Source of the DNA: Winogradskyella sp.
Lineage (GTDB): Bacteria; Bacteroidota; Bacteroidia; Flavobacteriales; Flavobacteriaceae
Direction: 5' to 3'
DNA: 44,132 bases
Assembly: GCA_013002225.1 (NCBI GenBank)
Contig: JABDKL010000157.1
Span: 1-44,132, forward strand
Part shown: piece by piece, positions 1 through 7,675 of the stretch
How the letters are laid out: each line of letters opens with the position of its first letter
Numbering within the stretch: the first letter of the stretch is position 1
Notes under the pieces: model-generated
What the model was told of the DNA's origin: nothing
Database searches by the model: none
Seen by the model: the letters and a program-made list of their open reading frames with translations, nothing else
Made by a program: the position numbers and the translations under genes

Positions 1-1
1 T

Positions 2-88
2 GATATTAAACCTGTTACTGAAATTGTTGATGAGATAGTTGCGGAGTTCCGCGAAGCTACTACTCAAATACCTAGTTTTAGCATTTAA
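2..88 (+). CDS. C-terminal end of a gene, possibly nitronate monooxygenase / FabK-like flavin oxidoreductase (partial)
   Basis: Only the last 28 codons are present, ending at a TAA and followed within 50 bases by a terminator hairpin. The tail reads DIKPVTEIVDEIVAEF and then a short polar stretch. From memory, flavobacterial nitronate monooxygenases (2-nitropropane dioxygenase family) end in a very similar helix with I-K-P and V-D-E-I. That is the basis of the call, and it is tentative because no catalytic part is in the window. It reads toward the MFS gene but is separated from it by a terminator and a promoter, so it is a different transcription unit. Confidence 0.4.
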   Translation, partial: DIKPVTEIVDEIVAEFREATTQIPSFSI

Positions 89-131
89 TTTATTAGGCAT
101 TTGCCGTTCACTCTAATATTTTATATAATAT

Positions 132-168
132 AAAAAGACCCATAAAGACTATTTATGGGTTTGTTATT
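132..168 (+). terminator. Rho-independent terminator after the upstream partial gene
   Basis: A perfect 9-bp stem, ACCCATAAA (138-146) with TTTATGGGT (152-160), has a 5-base loop. It is preceded by AAAAA and followed by a T-rich stretch (TTGTTATT). It lies about 50 bases after the stop codon at 88. Confidence 0.8.
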
Positions 169-171
169 GAA

Positions 172-201
172 TTGTCATGATATTATTAGAACATAAATTT
201 G
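172..201 (+). promoter_or_regulatory. Candidate promoter, TTG-N19-TAAATTTG, for the MFS gene
   Basis: TTG at 172-174 and TAAATTTG at 194-201 are separated by 19 bases. This matches the Bacteroidota housekeeping promoter (-33 TTG, -7 TAnnTTTG). A start near 207 would give the MFS mRNA a leader of roughly 240 bases, which is long for this phylum. Confidence 0.6.
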
Positions 202-449
202 CCTAGATTTAATTTTTTTTCGAATAAATAAAATTTATCCCGTTAACTTTTAATTTCATAAACGTTTTTCACTGACGTATTTTCTATTACTAAACCTAAT
301 TTAATTCCTTAGATGGTTTAAGAATTAATTGATCTTAATTGATTGTAAACATTATAAGTTTAGGAATAAATTTTTAGACTTATCTTGCTTAGGAATAATA
401 AATAATGTTGCTACACTATCCTGAATACAGTAATCTTTAAAAAATATAC
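202..449 (+). promoter_or_regulatory. Long AT-rich leader upstream of the MFS gene
   Basis: The 361-base gap before the MFS gene holds the terminator, the promoter and this leader. It contains a 10-base direct repeat TTAGGAATAA at 360-369 and 389-398 (29 bases apart), and a related inverted version (TTAATTCCTTA) at 301-311. A tiny open frame at 404-439 (ATG, ten residues MLHYPEYSNL, TAA) ends 10 bases before the MFS start. The repeats could be an operator and the mini-ORF could be a leader peptide, but either could be chance in such AT-rich DNA. I recognise no known riboswitch. Confidence 0.3.
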
Positions 450-1757
450 ATGTCAAAATTAACCTTAGATAAATTTTACCGTTACCTAAATAATGAGTCT
501 GGTGAGCGTGTATGTAAGGATATATCTAAAGAAGCTTGTTCTCATACACCTAGTAATTTTTTCAGAATACTTTTAACACATACTGTAACCAAGCTTGGGG
601 ATACATTAAGTAATCCAAAGACTGTTTTAACCTGGCTTATGAGTTACGTGAACGCTCCTGTGTATTTAATAAGCTTAATTGTACCCATTAGAGAGTCTGG
701 GGCTATGATTCCGCAAATTGCAATTTCAAATTATATTAAACGTAAGCCAATTCGGAAATGGATATGGGTTTTAGGATCTGTACTTCAATTTTGTGCTATA
801 GCTTCAATTGGATTAGTGGGACTTAATTTTGAAGGCGTTGCCGCTGGTTGGTTAATGGTGAGTTGTCTCGTGGTGTTTAGTCTTGCTCGAAGTTTATCTT
901 CAGTAACTTCTAAAGATGTAATTGGTAAAACTATTCCTAAGACACGTCGAGGTAAACTTAGTGGTTATACAGCGGCTTTTTCGGGTGGATTAGTTTTAAT
1001 ATCAGGACTTTACATTACCTATAAATCTAATACCGATGCCTCTGTTGATTTTTATACTAATCTTATCTTTTTTGCCTCTGCAATGTGGTTAATTGGTGCA
1101 ACTATCTATGCTCAGATTAAAGAATTTCCTGGAGAAAAATTGGACGAATCAATGACTGAAGAGGGTATATTTAGCAAATTTGAATTATTAAAAACCGATA
1201 AGCAATTTAAAAATTTCGTAATAGCAAGATCACTTTTACTATGCTCTTCACTTTCCGCCCCATTTTATGTGCTCTTAGCTCAGAAATATGCAGGTAATGA
1301 AAGCTATTTATTAGGATTACTAATTATTGCAAATGGTGTAGCCTCTATTGTGAGCTCTCCATTCTGGGGAAAACAAGCAGATAAGTCAAGTAAAAACACC
1401 ATGGCAGCAGCAATTATAATTGCATCTTTAATGGGCATTACAATATTCTTTATTGTTACTTTTTTTGAGAATTTTAGAGATACATTTTGGCTTTATCCAG
1501 TTGCATTTTTCATTTTAGGTATTGCTCACGGAGGAGTACGACTAGGACGAAAAACATATGTTGTAGATATGGCTAAAGGAAACGAAAGGACTAACTATGT
1601 GGCAGTGAGTAATACAATTATCGGGTTTATATTACTGGTTACAGGTGGATTAAGCGCTTTGGTTTCTTTGCTGTCCATAGAAGGTGTAATTCTGGGATTA
1701 TCAATGTTTGGTATTTTGGGAGCTTATAGAAGTTACAGATTAAAAGATGTAGAATAA
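450..1757 (+). CDS. MFS family transporter
   Basis: This 435-residue integral membrane protein has about 12 hydrophobic segments, the size and layout of the major facilitator superfamily. The N-terminal ~50 residues are polar and probably cytoplasmic. The first helices include the stretch VPIRESGAMIPQ, typical of an MFS subgroup of unassigned substrate. A charged loop near residues 225-250 (KEFPGEKLDESMTEEG) fits the central cytoplasmic loop between the two six-helix halves. After the second half starts, GKQADKSSKNT resembles the loop motif between helices 8 and 9. The substrate cannot be read from sequence. It is a single-gene unit with its own promoter and leader. The ATG at 450 is preceded by AAAAAATATAC, the A-rich context Bacteroidota favour in place of a Shine-Dalgarno. 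Confidence 0.8.
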   Translation: MSKLTLDKFYRYLNNESGERVCKDISKEACSHTPSNFFRILLTHTVTKLGDTLSNPKTVLTWLMSYVNAPVYLISLIVPIRESGAMIPQIAISNYIKRKPIRKWIWVLGSVLQFCAIASIGLVGLNFEGVAAGWLMVSCLVVFSLARSLSSVTSKDVIGKTIPKTRRGKLSGYTAAFSGGLVLISGLYITYKSNTDASVDFYTNLIFFASAMWLIGATIYAQIKEFPGEKLDESMTEEGIFSKFELLKTDKQFKNFVIARSLLLCSSLSAPFYVLLAQKYAGNESYLLGLLIIANGVASIVSSPFWGKQADKSSKNTMAAAIIIASLMGITIFFIVTFFENFRDTFWLYPVAFFILGIAHGGVRLGRKTYVVDMAKGNERTNYVAVSNTIIGFILLVTGGLSALVSLLSIEGVILGLSMFGILGAYRSYRLKDVE

Positions 1758-1876
1758 ATCTAAAGCAAACCTTTGTAATTTTTAATGCTAGATTAAAAGG
1801 AGCCATAGTAAATCATCAATAAATTTCGTTACAATTTATAACTCATACTCATTTAATAACTACCAACAAAAACTCG

Positions 1877-1884
1877 TATTTTTG
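1877..1884 (+). promoter_or_regulatory. Candidate -7 box TATTTTTG for the lipoprotein gene
   Basis: TATTTTTG matches the Bacteroidota -7 consensus TAnnTTTG and ends 24 bases before the ATG at 1909. No good TTG is found 17-23 bases upstream, so the -33 element is weak or absent. Confidence 0.4.
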
Positions 1885-1908
1885 TTTTAACTCTTTAATC
1901 AATTGGCA

Positions 1909-2418
1909 ATGAATCGTTCAGTATTTTTAATTTTAGTTTTGTTGGGCTTATTTTCATGCAACGGTAATGGTTCCGAAGAAGATCCTATTAAAGTCATTTG
2001 GAAAGAACGAATTGCCGAAATTAAAGCAACCGACTCTTTAGAAACTGGAAAATCTTACCTATCAATTTATTCGCAAATTTATAATTTATCACAGCATAAA
2101 AAATATAATTTAACAGCGATGGCTAGTCTTCGTAATACAAGTGAAAATGATACAATTTACTTGTTAAATGCAGACTATTATGACACGCACGGTGTTCTTT
2201 TAAAGTCTTTTATTAAGAAAGCGGTTTATTTAAGACCAATGGAAACATTAGATATTGTTATTGACGAATCTGATATTTCTGGAGGAACTGGTTCTAATTT
2301 TATATTCGACTGGCAGATACCAAATGATTGTCCAGAACCAATCTTTGAAGCTGTTATGTCTTCAACTGTTGGCTCGCAAGGCTTGTCTTTTACTACTCAG
2401 GCAAAACGGATAAATTAA
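1909..2418 (+). CDS. Small predicted lipoprotein of unknown function
   Basis: The product is 169 residues. It starts with a lipoprotein signal: a short n-region (MNR), a hydrophobic stretch and the lipobox LFSC with the modified cysteine at residue 17, followed by GNGSEEDP. It is therefore probably anchored in the outer membrane. An in-frame TTG at 1903 is also possible, but the ATG at 1909 gives a cleaner signal and a normal distance from the -7 box. The body has alternating polar and hydrophobic stretches (TAMASLRNTSENDTIYLLNA), suggesting a compact beta-rich fold. I do not recognise the family. It is followed after 36 bases by the MATE gene, which has its own -7-like box. Confidence 0.65.
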   Translation: MNRSVFLILVLLGLFSCNGNGSEEDPIKVIWKERIAEIKATDSLETGKSYLSIYSQIYNLSQHKKYNLTAMASLRNTSENDTIYLLNADYYDTHGVLLKSFIKKAVYLRPMETLDIVIDESDISGGTGSNFIFDWQIPNDCPEPIFEAVMSSTVGSQGLSFTTQAKRIN

Positions 2419-2442
2419 TTCGGCAGTCCAAAACCTAAGCAC

Positions 2443-2450
2443 TACTTTTG
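2443..2450 (+). promoter_or_regulatory. Candidate -7 box TACTTTTG directly before the MATE gene
   Basis: TACTTTTG fits TAnnTTTG exactly but ends only 4 bases before the MATE ATG at 2455. If it is used, the transcript would be leaderless or nearly so. There is no TTG at the -33 position. Confidence 0.35.
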
Positions 2451-2454
2451 CGCC

Positions 2455-3855
2455 ATGGTTTTAAGTAATTACACCAAAGAATTTAAATATAATCTAAAAC
2501 TGGCTTCTCCTGTGATTCTAGGTATGCTCGGGCATACTTTTGTTAGTTTTATAGATAATATTATGGTTGGACAATTAGGCGCAGCAGAATTGGCCGCCGT
2601 CTCTTTGGGTAATAGTTTTATTTTCATTGCAATGTCTCTTGGCATTGGTTTTTCCACAGCTATTACGCCTTTGGTTGCAGAAGCAGATACAGAAGAGAAT
2701 TTTACCAAAGGAAAATCAGTATTTAAGCATGGTTTTTTTCTTTGTACGGTTTTAGGAATTTTGTTGTTTTTGGTTCTATTATTAGCAAAGCCTTTAATGT
2801 TTGTAATGGACCAACCAGAAGAAGTCGTTGATCTTGCAATACCTTATTTAGACTTAGTAGCATTTTCGTTGGTGCCTTTAATTGTTTTTCAGGCATTTAA
2901 GCAGTTTAGTGATGGATTGTCGCTGACCAAATACCCGATGTATGCTACAATTGTTGCCAATATTTTAAACGTTATAATAAATTACATACTGATTTTTGGA
3001 AAGTTCGGCTTTCCTGAAATGGGCATTGTTGGTGCTGCAGTTGGTACCTTAGTTTCTAGGTTTGTGATGTTATTTTATTTATGGTGGTTGTTATCGAAAA
3101 GAGAGAGATCTAAAGCTTTTGTTACTAATATTAAGTTTTTTAAACTGAGTAAACAGCCCATCAGGAAATTGATGAATTTAGGTATGCCAAGCGCCATGCA
3201 GATGTTTTTTGAGGTTGCCATTTTTACTGCAGCAATATGGTTAAGCGGTACGTTAGGAGCAAATCCTCAGGCAGCGAATCAAATAGCCCTAAATCTTTCG
3301 TCAATGACATTCATGGTGGCGATGGGATTAAGTGTAGCCGCAATGATTCGTGTAGGCAACCAAAAAGGTCTAAAGGACTTTAAAGCATTAAAACGTATTG
3401 CCGAATCTATATTTTTAGTAGGATTTATTTTTGCAGTGATATTCGCGGTTTTCTTTGTAATCTTTCACACTGCATTACCTGATTTATATGTAGACTTAGA
3501 CGATCCTGAAAATGCAGTTGATACGGCAGAGGTTGTAAAAATTGCGTCCACTCTGTTATTAGCAGCGGCAGTATTTCAGATTAGTGATAGTTTGCAAGTT
3601 ATAGTGCTGGGTGCATTGCGTGGCCTACAGGACGTTAAAATTCCAACTATTATAACATTTATTTCTTATTGGGTTATCGGTTTCCCTGTGAGTTACTTTT
3701 TAGGTAAGGCAGAGTCCTATGGTAGCTTAGGAATTTGGCTAGGTTTATTAGCTGGACTAAGTGCAGCGGCAATTTTATTATATTTTAGGTTTAATTATCT
3801 AACAAAGCGATTAATTTTGCAACAACAAAAAACGTTAAAAAATGGAGCTACCTAA
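2455..3855 (+). CDS. MATE family efflux transporter (NorM-like)
   Basis: This 466-residue inner-membrane protein has about 12 hydrophobic segments. Its N-terminus has the classic MATE opening: LASPVILGMLGHTFVSFIDN, then IMVGQLGAAELAAVSLG. A second half starting near residue 235 (LMNLGMPSAMQMFFEV) repeats the fold. MATE proteins export cationic drugs or metabolites, driven by Na+ or H+. The length is normal and the frame intact. The start is supported by the family N-terminus, although a -7-like box lies only 4 bases upstream. The 3' end overlaps the next small gene by 14 bases, so the two are probably translationally coupled. Confidence 0.9.
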   Translation: MVLSNYTKEFKYNLKLASPVILGMLGHTFVSFIDNIMVGQLGAAELAAVSLGNSFIFIAMSLGIGFSTAITPLVAEADTEENFTKGKSVFKHGFFLCTVLGILLFLVLLLAKPLMFVMDQPEEVVDLAIPYLDLVAFSLVPLIVFQAFKQFSDGLSLTKYPMYATIVANILNVIINYILIFGKFGFPEMGIVGAAVGTLVSRFVMLFYLWWLLSKRERSKAFVTNIKFFKLSKQPIRKLMNLGMPSAMQMFFEVAIFTAAIWLSGTLGANPQAANQIALNLSSMTFMVAMGLSVAAMIRVGNQKGLKDFKALKRIAESIFLVGFIFAVIFAVFFVIFHTALPDLYVDLDDPENAVDTAEVVKIASTLLLAAAVFQISDSLQVIVLGALRGLQDVKIPTIITFISYWVIGFPVSYFLGKAESYGSLGIWLGLLAGLSAAAILLYFRFNYLTKRLILQQQKTLKNGAT

Positions 3856-4069
3856 GTTTATACTTGGCGACAATACAGATTATCCAGATGCAATTTTTAT
3901 TATTCATACAGAGTTTCCAAGATTTGTAATTAATCTAGAAAATGATGAGGTAGAATGGTTTGAAGAATTTGACCAACATGATCAGAAAGAATTAGAAACA
4001 GAAACAGAAAACTATATAAAATTAGCTACCGAATTTTATGATAGAGAAATTGCGAGATACGACGATTAA
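3842..4069 (+). CDS. Small acidic conserved hypothetical protein
   Basis: This 75-residue, strongly acidic soluble protein has no signal or membrane segment. Its first half contains DYPDAIFIIHTEFPRF and VINLENDEVEWFEEF; the second half is a charged helix ending in AREIARYDD-like sequence. Similar small proteins are, as I recall, common next to MATE and PAP2 genes in flavobacteria, but I know no function. The start codon sits inside the 3' end of the MATE gene in another frame (14-base overlap), and the stop is 10 bases before the PAP2 gene. The three genes look like one operon. Confidence 0.7.
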   Translation: MELPKFILGDNTDYPDAIFIIHTEFPRFVINLENDEVEWFEEFDQHDQKELETETENYIKLATEFYDREIARYDD

Positions 4070-4079
4070 ATTTTTATAG

Positions 4080-4658
4080 ATGTTAGACCAAATTATAGAG
4101 TTTGATAAGGAGTTATTTTTATACCTAAATGGACTTGGCACCGAATCCTGGGATGCTTTTTGGCTTGCCTATACCAATAAAGTAAATTGGATTCCGCTAT
4201 ATATTTTACTTGCTTATTTACTGTATAAACGTTTGGGCACTAAAATGCTCGGTTTAGCTCTGGTTACGGCAATATTAATGGTCGCATTTACAGATCAGGT
4301 CACCAACTTATTTAAACATGGTATTGAGAGACTTAGGCCATGTCACCAAGAAGGGGTTAGTGATTATATGAGATTAGTTAGATCTTGGTGTGGTGGTCAA
4401 TTCGGTTATTTTTCTGGTCATTCGAGTAATTCAATGGGTGTTGCAATCTTGGTAGGGTTAATGCTTAAGAATAAGTATAAATTTTTAATATATGTTCTGA
4501 TTTTATGGGCGATTTTAATGGGATATAGCAGAATTTATATTGGTGTGCATTATCCACTAGATGTATTGTCAGGCTTAATTTTTGGGAGTCTCTCAGGTTT
4601 TGGTTTTTATAAGCTCGATAAATACTTACAATCCAGATTTACATTAAAAAAGGCTTAA
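4080..4658 (+). CDS. PAP2 family membrane phosphatase
   Basis: The product is 192 residues with several membrane helices and the full PAP2 (phosphatidic acid phosphatase type 2) signature. K79 with R86-P87 (KHGIERLRP) forms motif 1, S112-G113-H114 (FSGHSSNS) motif 2, and S150-R151 with H157 and D161 ([12 protein letters not shown]) motif 3. Such enzymes dephosphorylate lipids such as undecaprenyl diphosphate, phosphatidylglycerol phosphate or lipid A. The substrate here is unknown. Nearby envelope genes (an ArnT-like transferase convergent to it and LpxR at 13.2 kb) make a lipid carrier or lipid A role plausible, by inference. It is the last gene of the MATE operon. Only 12 bases separate its stop from the convergent gene. 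Confidence 0.85.
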   Translation: MLDQIIEFDKELFLYLNGLGTESWDAFWLAYTNKVNWIPLYILLAYLLYKRLGTKMLGLALVTAILMVAFTDQVTNLFKHGIERLRPCHQEGVSDYMRLVRSWCGGQFGYFSGHSSNSMGVAILVGLMLKNKYKFLIYVLILWAILMGYSRIYIGVHYPLDVLSGLIFGSLSGFGFYKLDKYLQSRFTLKKA

Positions 4659-4670
4659 ATTGATTGTAGT

Positions 4671-6290
4671 TTACTTTAGGCTAAGTTTATAATACTGATT
4701 TACTAATCTGTTTTTATAACTATTTGTACTTTCGGGAGTAAAATTTAAATCAAACGTTTTTACATACTCAATGGTATACAATTTTGATAGCGCATCGATA
4801 TCATTCGGGTTTACCTCTCGGGTTAATAAGCCAAACTCTTTATCTTCTGGTAATATATAGCCTTCATTTGTTTTTATGCTTGGTATTTTATTTCCGTAAT
4901 TAAATATAACTTCTGGGGCAACATAGCCTAAACTATATATAGATAATGATTCTGAGTTTAATTCAGAAACAGGGGTGTAAAGTTCTTGATTTTGCGCTTT
5001 TATTAGAGGTAGGGCAAAAAAACCTAAACCTAGCATAACTGTTAGAGATAAGTAAAAAACATTCTTTATATTTTTAGCTTTAAGCTCTTTAAAAATAAAA
5101 AAGCCAATAATTGCTAAAGCTATAGAAGCCATTAAATATCTCACTAAAATGAATCCTGTAAGTAGTGGACCAAGGAAAAAGCCCGTTACCCAAAAAAGTA
5201 GGGCTAATAGGCCCAGCAGTCCAAATGAAAAATAAACAGGTGCTATTTCTTTTTTAGATTTTAAAGTCTTAAATGTTCTAATTAAATAGTTAATATAAAA
5301 ACCAATATTTATGGCTAATGGAATGAGAACCGGCATTAAATATCGAGATTTTTTTTCTGGTATAATCGATAGTAAAACAAGGGCAATTAAGGTCCAGAGC
5401 AGACTAAAACGATAGGCTTTTATATTAGAAACTCTAGACTTAAGATAAGGATAAAGTAAGCTTATAAATGCAGGTATGGCCCACATACCACTTTGTACAA
5501 AGAAACTCCAATAGTAGTAAAATGGTCTAACGTTGTAACTACTCCAATTCGATGTCTCGCGTTCTGCAATTGCAGAAAAGGTAACAGGATCGGCAACACG
5601 AACATGTAAATACCACCAGCCACCTAAAACTATTCCAAAAATTAACAAAGCAAATAGTTTTAGATAATGTATCAAACCACCCTGAAACTTATAAGTAAAC
5701 CCGAAAGCTAAACTAAAGGAAAGAAAAAGTACATATAGGGAAACAGGGCCCTTGGATAAAATGGTACAGCTCATAAACAAGACGAATAAAAAACTATTAA
5801 TAAAGCTGGTTTGTTGATCTTTAAGCATTATTAATAATTGGTAGAGCGCCATAAGCATAAAGCCATGTGTATAAATATCCCAAGGTGCTTCTATCGTAAT
5901 ACCAATACAATAGAATGAGGTAATTACAATAAATCCGTTTATTACACTATGTGATGAATTTAATTCGAGTCGTCTTGATATTAGAAAAGTAGAAATACCT
6001 ATGCTGGCTAAAAAGAATAAAGCGGGCCATCTTAAGGCTAAAACGGACTGCATCCCAAATACATAGCCAAATGCAGCTGTTATCCACGTTGGTAATGGTG
6101 GCTTTTCGTACCGTGCTTCACCATTCATGGTTGTTAAAATCCAGTTGCCATCTGTAAGCATCTCTCTAGCAGAAATAAAATTACGTGCCTCCATTATACT
6201 AACTGGGATAGCATCTATAGTGAATCCTAACATAATTGCAACAAATAGTAACAGGCTTAAAATTGGATTATTTTCTATAACTTTAATCAT
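4671..6290 (-). CDS. ArnT-like glycosyltransferase, PMT/GT83 family
   Basis: This 539-residue polytopic membrane protein has about 11-12 helices followed by a periplasmic C-terminal domain of roughly 110 residues. Motifs near the N-terminus are those of PMT_2/GT83 enzymes: EARNFISAREML (acidic residue E34) and YEKPPLPTW (61-69). Family members move a sugar from a polyprenyl phosphate carrier to lipid A, proteins or glycans on the periplasmic side. Its start overlaps the LAB_N gene by 8 bases. Just upstream is a DPM1/ArnC-type GT2, which would make the polyprenyl-phosphate sugar. The acceptor and sugar are unknown, and this gene should not be named arnT on this evidence. Confidence 0.8.
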   Translation of the reverse strand: MIKVIENNPILSLLLFVAIMLGFTIDAIPVSIMEARNFISAREMLTDGNWILTTMNGEARYEKPPLPTWITAAFGYVFGMQSVLALRWPALFFLASIGISTFLISRRLELNSSHSVINGFIVITSFYCIGITIEAPWDIYTHGFMLMALYQLLIMLKDQQTSFINSFLFVLFMSCTILSKGPVSLYVLFLSFSLAFGFTYKFQGGLIHYLKLFALLIFGIVLGGWWYLHVRVADPVTFSAIAERETSNWSSYNVRPFYYYWSFFVQSGMWAIPAFISLLYPYLKSRVSNIKAYRFSLLWTLIALVLLSIIPEKKSRYLMPVLIPLAINIGFYINYLIRTFKTLKSKKEIAPVYFSFGLLGLLALLFWVTGFFLGPLLTGFILVRYLMASIALAIIGFFIFKELKAKNIKNVFYLSLTVMLGLGFFALPLIKAQNQELYTPVSELNSESLSIYSLGYVAPEVIFNYGNKIPSIKTNEGYILPEDKEFGLLTREVNPNDIDALSKLYTIEYVKTFDLNFTPESTNSYKNRLVNQYYKLSLK

Positions 6291-6906
6291 TATTTTGCTT
6301 TATTAAATATAAGTTTCTAGAGTAAATTATTAATCCAAATAAATGGCCAATAAATAAAACAGGATCTTTCCTTATAATTGCATAACTCAAAATTAGAATA
6401 GCACCAATTAAACTTAATAACCAAAACCCCATTGGCAATGTCGATTCCTTATTACGTTCCGCATATATCCATTGGTACACAAATCTTAGTGTAAATATGA
6501 TTTGTGCCACTATGCCTAATACTAAAAGCCAAACAGGAATTGCTTCATTTTTAAATAGTAATTCGATATCTATCTTGTTGTTATTATAGTAAAAGATGGT
6601 AATAAATAGTGGAGCAAACATCAATAAGTAACGCATGAGTTTAGGGAATTTTACCCATTTACCTTGTAGCTGTAAGTTTCTTATATAAATAAAGTATGTT
6701 AGACCTTGTCCTAACATAATCGCAAAATCTAATCTTAGATAACCATAAATAAACAGAAGAAAAGAGGCTACTAAACTCAACGTCCAAAACGTGCTTGGAG
6801 TTATGACTTTTCGCTGCTTTTCGGAGGTGATCCATTGAATAACAAGCCTAGAAGAAAACAAAATCTGAGCTAAAAATCCTATACTGTAAATAATCCAATC
6901 CTTCAA
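6283..6906 (-). CDS. Membrane protein with two LAB_N (lipid A biosynthesis N-terminal) domains
   Basis: The 207-residue membrane protein is built from two copies of the same ~80-residue unit. Residues 11-48 (FLAQILFSSRLVIQWITSEK onward) closely match residues 132-169 (IVAQIIFTLRFVYQWIYAER onward). Both include A-Q-I-x-F, R-x-V-x-Q-W-I and F-W-x-L-S-L. Each unit resembles the small domain found at the N-terminus of some lipid A disaccharide synthases and as stand-alone proteins. Its biochemical role is not established. It lies between the GT2 (1-base gap) and the PMT enzyme (8-base overlap), where flippase-like ArnE/ArnF proteins sit in other systems. A role in flipping or presenting the polyprenyl-linked sugar is inference. 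Confidence 0.8.
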   Translation of the reverse strand: MKDWIIYSIGFLAQILFSSRLVIQWITSEKQRKVITPSTFWTLSLVASFLLFIYGYLRLDFAIMLGQGLTYFIYIRNLQLQGKWVKFPKLMRYLLMFAPLFITIFYYNNNKIDIELLFKNEAIPVWLLVLGIVAQIIFTLRFVYQWIYAERNKESTLPMGFWLLSLIGAILILSYAIIRKDPVLFIGHLFGLIIYSRNLYLIKQNND

Positions 6907-6907
6907 T

Positions 6908-7633
6908 TTACCTTTTTTGCTTGCTCGATTTTTCTATCTCGTAGTTGATATACTTTTTCTTCATCCATAAATAGGCAAAACAATCCATTAAGGGACCCAA
7001 AAGTCTATTCCATAAACCAAATTTTGCAGTTCCGGCTATTCTCGGAAAATGTTTAACAGTAACTTGTGTGATTCGGCCATTTTGCAATAAAATCATTGCT
7101 GGTAAAAAACGATGTAAGCCTTTGAACATTGGAATACGTTTGGCATAATTAGTCTTTATAATTTTTAGAGGACAGCCTGTGTCATCCATGCCGTCATTGG
7201 TAAAAGCACGTCTAATACCATTTGCAATTTTAGAAGACATGTTTTTAACGAAAGAATCTTTTCGGTTAGAACGGACACCAGTCACCAATTCGTGAGTAGC
7301 GATATGTTCTAAAAGTAAATTAAAATCTTCGGGTGAAGTTTGCAAATCAGAGTCAATATATCCAACCAAATCTGATTCTACATGATCAAATCCTGCTTTT
7401 ATGGCAGCGCTTAGCCCTCTGTTTTCTTTAAATGAAATATATTCAAAGGATTCATTTCGGTCACATATGGCCTCAATTAAGGCTTGACTATTATCTTTAG
7501 AGCCATCATTAACAAATAGGACAGAGGTAGGTACTTTTGCAATTTTAAGGTACTTAGACAGCTCAGTTTCCACACGCTCTAAATTCTCCTCTTCATTATA
7601 GACAGGTACTATAATTGTAAACTTATATGTCAT
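6908..7633 (-). CDS. GT2 glycosyltransferase, dolichol/undecaprenyl-phosphate sugar synthase type
   Basis: The 241-residue protein starts with the GT-A fold signature VPVYNEEENL, followed by VNDGSKDNS (42-49) and the metal-binding DSD at 94-96 in GYIDSDLQTSPEDF. The pattern and size match DPM1/ArnC-like synthases that load a sugar onto a polyprenyl phosphate. A C-terminal basic tail (EIEKSSKQKR) and the short hydrophobic region suggest peripheral membrane attachment, as no clear helix pair is visible. It starts the tight three-gene run GT2, LAB_N, PMT. A candidate -7 box (minus-strand TACTTTTG) lies in the 42-base gap after meaB, so it may have its own promoter. Confidence 0.85.
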   Translation of the reverse strand: MTYKFTIIVPVYNEEENLERVETELSKYLKIAKVPTSVLFVNDGSKDNSQALIEAICDRNESFEYISFKENRGLSAAIKAGFDHVESDLVGYIDSDLQTSPEDFNLLLEHIATHELVTGVRSNRKDSFVKNMSSKIANGIRRAFTNDGMDDTGCPLKIIKTNYAKRIPMFKGLHRFLPAMILLQNGRITQVTVKHFPRIAGTAKFGLWNRLLGPLMDCFAYLWMKKKYINYEIEKSSKQKR

Positions 7634-7655
7634 TGATTAGATTACTTAGTCAGTG

Positions 7656-7663
7656 CAAAAGTA
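7656..7663 (-). promoter_or_regulatory. Candidate -7 box (TACTTTTG, minus strand) for the GT2-LAB_N-PMT run
   Basis: Plus-strand CAAAAGTA reads TACTTTTG on the minus strand and ends 22 bases before the GT2 ATG. The nearest upstream TTG is only 15 bases away, so the -33 element is doubtful. Confidence 0.4.
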
Positions 7664-7675
7664 TTGTTTTTTAAA

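Noticed and set aside
4671-6290. Naming the PMT enzyme arnT with an aminoarabinose function
   Set aside because: Only family-level motifs match; none of the aminoarabinose synthesis genes (arnA, arnB, arnD) are in the window.
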